From assembly GCA_002325605.1 (NCBI GenBank), contig DCSM01000022.1, forward strand, positions 2,792-11,834: a stretch of DNA of 9,043 nt, given 5' to 3'. This DNA is from Chloroflexaceae bacterium UBA1466. Its GTDB lineage: Bacteria; Chloroflexota; Chloroflexia; Chloroflexales; Chloroflexaceae. This document shows, piece after piece, positions 5,764-9,043 of the stretch; positions within the stretch are counted from its first letter, which is position 1; each line of letters starts with the position of its first letter. Position numbers and translations under genes: made by a program. The notes below the pieces were generated by a model. It was not told the DNA's origin. It saw nothing but the letters and a program-made list of their open reading frames with translations, and ran no database searches.

Positions 5764-7020
5764 TTAAATGGTCGCGCCGTCAGGCACATTTGTCGTCGGA
5801 AAATCCTCTACGTTCCGATCTGCATTGACCAGCACATTGCGCCCCAATTGCACCCCCGCAGGCAGATGAGCGCCTTTGCCAATCACGGTGATACCCGTGT
5901 CTAGCCGATCAGGTTGCAGCGCATTTGGGATACTCAGATTGTCGCCCTTGCCCAAATAAGCCCCTGACCCTACGACAACCTGCTTGTCCACAATCACCTT
6001 GTCCAGAATCGCGCCAGGGCCAATCCAGGCATCATTCATCACGACGCTATCCCGCACCACGGCTCCGGGTGAAACGTAGACTCCTGGTGAAAGAATCGAG
6101 CGGTCAACTGTCCCACGAATCGTACAACCGTTGCAAACCAAAGAGCGCGTCACACGGGCTTGGGGCCCGATTTTAGCCGCTGGGCGTTCCTCGCTGCGCG
6201 TCCGAATCAGCCAATTTGGTTCATAGAGATTGAGCGTGCAAGAGGAATCAAGCAACTGCATACTCGTTTCCCAATAGGCTTGAATCGTCCCGACATCGAC
6301 CCAATAATCGTTAAAGTGATAAGCTAAAACTCGTTCTTCGCCCGTGATCATCGCAGGAATCACATGCTTACCGAAATCAATCCGTGGATCATCCTCGGTT
6401 CCCTCGCTCAACCGCCGATATAAGACACTGGCATTAAAAACATAAACGCCCATCGAAGCCAATGTGCCTTTATCTCGCGCTTTGGGCTTTTCGGTGAACG
6501 CAGTAATCCAATCATTTTCGTCGGTTGTCATGATTCCAAAACGGTCTGTTTCGTCCAATGGAACGTGCATCACCGCGACGGTAGCATCAGCCCGATTCTG
6601 CTGATGAGCTTCAATCATCGCGCTGTAATCCATTTTGTAGATATGATCTCCCGAAAGGAGAACCACTACATCGGCCCGATTATCCCGCACAAAATTGAGA
6701 TTTTGGTAGACCGCATCGGCAGTCCCCTTGTACCAACTTTCCTCGCCCCGCCCCTGATAAGGCTGAAGCAGGCGTACCCCACCTTGATTGCGGTCTAAAT
6801 CCCAAGGTCGGCCAATTCCAATATGATCATTTAAGGAATGGGGCCGATATTGCGTCAAAACGGCGACATTGTAAATGCCCGAATTGACGCAGTTGGAAAG
6901 TGTAAAATCAATAATCCGAAACTTGCCCGCAAAGGGCACGGATGGTTTGGCCCGCTTCTCCGAAAGCACACTCAACCGGGTGCCTTCTCCGCCAGCCATA
7001 ATCATGGCGACAACGCGCAT
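5764..7020 (-). CDS. glgC: Glucose-1-phosphate adenylyltransferase, catalytic
   Basis: ADP-glucose pyrophosphorylase makes ADP-glucose and pyrophosphate from ATP and glucose-1-phosphate, the committed step of bacterial glycogen synthesis. The 418-residue protein has every catalytic landmark: AGGEGTRL (9-16), EKRAKPSV with Lys22 and Lys25, GKFRIIDF, WYKGTADAV, GDHIYKMDY with the catalytic Asp, and TEKP with the glucose-phosphate lysine. The C-terminal beta-helix (SPGVYVSPGAVVRDS, DAWIGPGAI) is complete. The start at 7020 is preferred to an in-frame ATG at 7044: it has GGGGG six bases upstream, yields the normal family N-terminus MRVVAMIMAGG, and the earlier ATG has no spaced ribosome site. The degenerate paralogue begins 15 bp after its stop, so the two are probably made together as subunits of a tetramer. 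The activator cannot be deduced. Confidence 0.96.
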   Translation of the reverse strand: MRVVAMIMAGGEGTRLSVLSEKRAKPSVPFAGKFRIIDFTLSNCVNSGIYNVAVLTQYRPHSLNDHIGIGRPWDLDRNQGGVRLLQPYQGRGEESWYKGTADAVYQNLNFVRDNRADVVVLLSGDHIYKMDYSAMIEAHQQNRADATVAVMHVPLDETDRFGIMTTDENDWITAFTEKPKARDKGTLASMGVYVFNASVLYRRLSEGTEDDPRIDFGKHVIPAMITGEERVLAYHFNDYWVDVGTIQAYWETSMQLLDSSCTLNLYEPNWLIRTRSEERPAAKIGPQARVTRSLVCNGCTIRGTVDRSILSPGVYVSPGAVVRDSVVMNDAWIGPGAILDKVIVDKQVVVGSGAYLGKGDNLSIPNALQPDRLDTGITVIGKGAHLPAGVQLGRNVLVNADRNVEDFPTTNVPDGATI

Positions 7021-7026
7021 ACATTT

Positions 7027-7031
7027 CCCCC
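7027..7031 (-). promoter_or_regulatory. Ribosome binding site that decides the glgC start
   Basis: GGGGG on the minus strand lies six bases (AAATGT) before the ATG at 7020. The alternative in-frame ATG at 7044 has only AGAAG touching it directly, so initiation at 7020 is favoured. Confidence 0.65.
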
Positions 7032-7062
7032 ATTGCTCAGGCATCTTCTGGCACTCGGCCTG

Positions 7063-7091
7063 ATTTTACCCTGAAACGAGAGATAGCGCAA
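7063..7091 (-). promoter_or_regulatory. Candidate promoter for the glgC pair
   Basis: On the minus strand TTGCGC (7091-7086) is followed by a 17-base spacer and TAAAAT (7068-7063). The -10 matches consensus at 5 of 6 positions and is identical to the -10 upstream of orf213-tyrA. The -35 matches only at TTG, so an activator may be needed. The predicted transcript start near 7056 leaves about 35 leader bases before the ATG at 7020, and too few for comfortable use of the ATG at 7044. Confidence 0.4.
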
Positions 7092-7097
7092 TATGCC

Positions 7098-7119
7098 AAT
7101 TTGCGACCTCTGAATTTGC
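7098..7119 (-). repeat. Direct repeat GCAAATT x2 upstream of the glgC -35
   Basis: On the minus strand GCAAATT occurs at 7119-7113 and again at 7104-7098, 15 bases apart and ending seven bases upstream of the candidate -35. Short direct repeats in this place can be an activator site, but 7-base repeats in AT-rich DNA may be chance. Confidence 0.25.
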
Positions 7120-7152
7120 AGGAAAAGAAGTTGGTTTTTTGGTTGATCTTGC

Positions 7153-7174
7153 AAAAAAAGAATCCGCTATTCTT
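7153..7174 (-). terminator. Weak intrinsic terminator after the YbhN-like gene
   Basis: On the minus strand AAGAAT (7174-7169) pairs with ATTCTT (7163-7158) across a 5-base loop, and the transcript continues as a run of seven T (7159-7153, partly in the stem). The stem is only six pairs with one G-C pair, and it includes the stop codon of the YbhN-like gene. Termination would be partial, so some read-through into the glgC pair is possible. Confidence 0.35.
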
Positions 7175-8138
7175 CGCTTACTTCATTTTGCAATTGCATT
7201 TTTCCCAAAGGAAACCAAAACGAAATGATAAAACCCACGAGGATATGCTCTAAAGTGAGGAGGAGGAAAAGCGCTGAAACGCTCAGAGCCTGTTCTGGCG
7301 CATAGCCATAATTCAATAAAACTGCAATTAGAGCCGCATCGCGCACGCCAACCCCTGCGATAGAAATCGGTAAAACTTGAAGAATCGCAATGAGGGCTGA
7401 TACGCCAATGACAATAAAAAGGGGAATAAAGACTTTTAGCGCGACAAAGAGGAGCCATAAACGATAGAAAGTAAACATCGCCGAAAGCAAAGAGGCCGCT
7501 GTGACGGCAAAAATCAGGCGCGGATGCAGGTTCAACGTTGCAAGTTGAGCATTCAAATTGTTCAGCGATTCCCAAAGATGTTTAGGCAAGATCTTAGGTA
7601 GCCCTTGCGTCAAAAGCCATTTACGAGGCTTACGCATCGCTAATCCAATAGTTACAAAAGCCAAACCTGTGCCCATTGTAAGAACTAAAAGCGTTTGAAG
7701 CTCTCGACTGGGCAATAATTGCCCTAAAGCAAAGATTCCAATGGTTGCCAACACAGCCATAACTAATAAATCGAAAAGACGATCTAGCATAACGCTAAAT
7801 AAAGCGGGAGCTAAGGGTTGGCCACGGTCTCGCAAATACCAAGCCCGCACCAGATCGCCCGCTTGGCCAGGAGTCACAGAACCCCAGTAAATTCCTACAG
7901 CGTAGAGCAAAGATCCTGTGATTAGATCGAGTTCAAGTTTCAACTCATGAAGAATTTGTTGCCAACGCCAGGTTTTAATAATTAAAAATGGTGGTAAAAG
8001 GAGCAAAGAGAGCGTTATCGGCCACCAATCGGCTCCTCTCAAAGTTGTAAAAAGCAGATTAAGATCACTTTTGAAGAGAAAAACCGCCAGCAAAGTGGGG
8101 CCAATTAAGCGAAAGAGCCAGGGAATATATTTTTTCAT
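7167..8138 (-). CDS. YbhN / LPG-synthase-TM family membrane protein
   Basis: This 323-residue integral membrane protein belongs to the family called lysylphosphatidylglycerol synthase TM region (UPF0104, YbhN, AglD2-like). It has no aminoacyl-transfer domain, so lysyl-lipid synthesis is not expected. Family hallmarks are SVTPGQAGDLVRAW (87-100) with Asp95 and Arg98, LDRLFDLL (118-125), and LPISIAGVGVRDAALI late in the protein. Several membrane helices are visible, at about 40-54, 75-88, 124-142, 150-167, 207-225, 230-250 and 285-308. Members are suspected lipid or lipid-linked sugar transporters, but their biochemistry is poorly settled. The gene begins 17 bp after a family 2 glycosyltransferase, a common pairing that suggests a shared role in a glycolipid or lipid-linked sugar. 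No clear ribosome site precedes the ATG, so translation may depend on the upstream gene. Confidence 0.85.
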   Translation of the reverse strand: MKKYIPWLFRLIGPTLLAVFLFKSDLNLLFTTLRGADWWPITLSLLLLPPFLIIKTWRWQQILHELKLELDLITGSLLYAVGIYWGSVTPGQAGDLVRAWYLRDRGQPLAPALFSVMLDRLFDLLVMAVLATIGIFALGQLLPSRELQTLLVLTMGTGLAFVTIGLAMRKPRKWLLTQGLPKILPKHLWESLNNLNAQLATLNLHPRLIFAVTAASLLSAMFTFYRLWLLFVALKVFIPLFIVIGVSALIAILQVLPISIAGVGVRDAALIAVLLNYGYAPEQALSVSALFLLLTLEHILVGFIISFWFPLGKMQLQNEVSEE

Positions 8139-8155
8139 AGTTTGAATTTAACTTT

Positions 8156-9043
8156 TCAAAACTTATTTTCGTCTCTTTGCATCCGCAAAGCGGCAAGTTG
8201 TTCGGCCAAAAGCCCAAACATAAAGATCACAATACTTCCCACAAAGAGCGCAACTGCCGAATTGGGAATGTGAAACCGAAATGGATCTGTGAGCAGAAAA
8301 CTTACTAAAAACGAGAGCATGGCTAAAAACTGCATTAGCAAAGCTACAGGAAAATAGACTCTAAGTGGCGCAAAAAGGGAAATCATTCGCAAAATGATTA
8401 GCCCAAACTTTAGACCATTGCGCCAAAGCTGCTGGTTACTTCGACCAGCTTCGCGCTTTTGTCCCTCAATTGGAACATAGCCAACGCTATAACCCCCTTT
8501 TACAAAGGCTAAAGTACTTGTGGTCGGATAGGAATAGCGATTAGGCAAGAGATGAATATACTCTAAAATGACAGATCGCCGCATAACCCGAAAGCCACTT
8601 GTCAAATCACGCACAGGCTGCTCAACTAAATAGCTTCCCAAAAGATCAAGAGCCTGATTTCCCCATCTGCGAGCCAGCGTATCTCCTTGCGTCGCTTGAG
8701 TTCGTGTGCCAACAACTAAGTCATAGCCTTCAGAAAACTTTTGGAGCAATAAGAGGATATAGTTTGGGTTCATTTGGCCGTCGGCATCTAGCAAAAGAAT
8801 AAGATCGCCCGTTGCCTGGCGAATTCCTGTCTTCACAGCCGCGCCATTGCCCTTATTGAGCGGCTGCTGCAACACTTTTGCTCCCGCCAATTGTGCTTGT
8901 TCAGCAGTATTATCTTGCGAACAATCATCAATCACGAGGATTTCAGCGCTTGGTAACTGTTCTCGTACCTTCGCTAACAATTGAGCAATAGTTGCCCCTT
9001 CATTATAAGCTGGGATAACAACACTAACAGTAAACGGTAATTC
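8156..9043 (-). CDS. Family 2 glycosyltransferase with C-terminal membrane segments (5' end outside window)
   Basis: The open frame continues to the right edge of the window, giving 295 visible residues with the true start missing. The first visible residues, ELPFTVSVVIPAYNEG, are the classic GT2 opening. Next come VIDDCSQDNT (Asp39, Asp40 of the visible part), PLNKGNGAAVKTGI and LLLLDADGQMNP with the metal-binding DAD at 86-88. This resembles dolichyl/polyprenyl-phosphate mannose or glucose synthase-like enzymes, which move a sugar from a nucleotide donor to a lipid phosphate. Two hydrophobic helices near the C-terminus (YFPVALLMQFLAMLSF and AVALFVGSIVIFMFGLL) fit a membrane-anchored enzyme. 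A TTG at 8980 could be taken for the start, but that would remove the VVIPAYNE strand, so it is an internal Leu codon. Donor and acceptor cannot be read from sequence. Confidence 0.92.
   Translation of the reverse strand, partial: ELPFTVSVVIPAYNEGATIAQLLAKVREQLPSAEILVIDDCSQDNTAEQAQLAGAKVLQQPLNKGNGAAVKTGIRQATGDLILLLDADGQMNPNYILLLLQKFSEGYDLVVGTRTQATQGDTLARRWGNQALDLLGSYLVEQPVRDLTSGFRVMRRSVILEYIHLLPNRYSYPTTSTLAFVKGGYSVGYVPIEGQKREAGRSNQQLWRNGLKFGLIILRMISLFAPLRVYFPVALLMQFLAMLSFLVSFLLTDPFRFHIPNSAVALFVGSIVIFMFGLLAEQLAALRMQRDENKF

Noticed and set aside
7021..7044. Extended glgC start at the ATG at 7044
   Set aside because: No spaced ribosome site precedes it, it lies too near the predicted transcript start, and the extra MPEQWGKC is not family-like; 7020 has GGGGG at six bases.
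7131..7160. Repeated A- and T-runs as a plus-strand terminator
   Set aside because: No plus-strand gene ends here, and no stable stem precedes the T-run on that strand.
8156..8980. Glycosyltransferase starting at a TTG at 8980
   Set aside because: The frame stays open to the edge and the upstream codons encode the conserved GT2 strand VSVVIPAYNE, so the gene is partial and the TTG is internal.

Overview
All eight protein-coding genes lie on the minus strand, so the window is transcribed from right to left. It looks like ordinary bacterial chromosome carrying central metabolism; there is no mobile element, CRISPR array, rRNA or tRNA. The GlgC proteins, with an AGGEGTRLSVLSEKRAKPSV start and the QYRPHSLNDHIGIGRPWDLDR-type region, resemble those of Chloroflexota or related deep-branching Gram-positive-like lineages. 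That assignment rests on recalled family resemblance and is only moderately secure.

In transcription order the layout is as follows. (1) 9043-7167 holds a family 2 glycosyltransferase cut by the right edge of the window, followed 17 bp later by a YbhN/LPG-synthase-TM type membrane protein. Both are visibly more AT-rich than the genes on the left: hand-counted 60-base lines give about 40-47% GC here and 60-65% in tyrA. (2) 7020-4501 holds two tandem ADP-glucose pyrophosphorylase genes, 15 bp apart, each with the same GGGGG-N6-ATG ribosome site and with a candidate promoter in front of the first. (3) A perfect GC-rich hairpin separates these from pyk (pyruvate kinase) and aroC (chorismate synthase), which overlap as TAATG. 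(4) A 250-bp spacer holds a C-rich tract, a second hairpin and a good sigma-70-like promoter. That promoter faces an unrecognised six-helix membrane protein and tyrA (prephenate/arogenate dehydrogenase), 6 bp apart.

The functions group into glycogen synthesis (glgC pair), glycolytic output (pyk) and aromatic amino acid synthesis (aroC, tyrA). The pyk-aroC coupling places a PEP-consuming enzyme beside the PEP-dependent shikimate/chorismate pathway. The glycosyltransferase and YbhN-like protein probably serve the cell envelope.

The most interesting signal is the second GlgC. It keeps the fold, the Asp of GDHIYKMDY and the EKP lysine, but it has lost the N-terminal Arg and Lys that catalysis requires (R to A, K to A) along with most of the nucleotide loop. 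These are the two positions lost in the regulatory large subunit of the plant enzyme. The pair therefore looks like a catalytic plus regulatory subunit set. Smaller points are a pyruvate kinase with the K+-independent signature, a possible 8-codon leader ORF overlapping the pyk start, and GC-rich palindromes after gene groups. I found no wholly new system.
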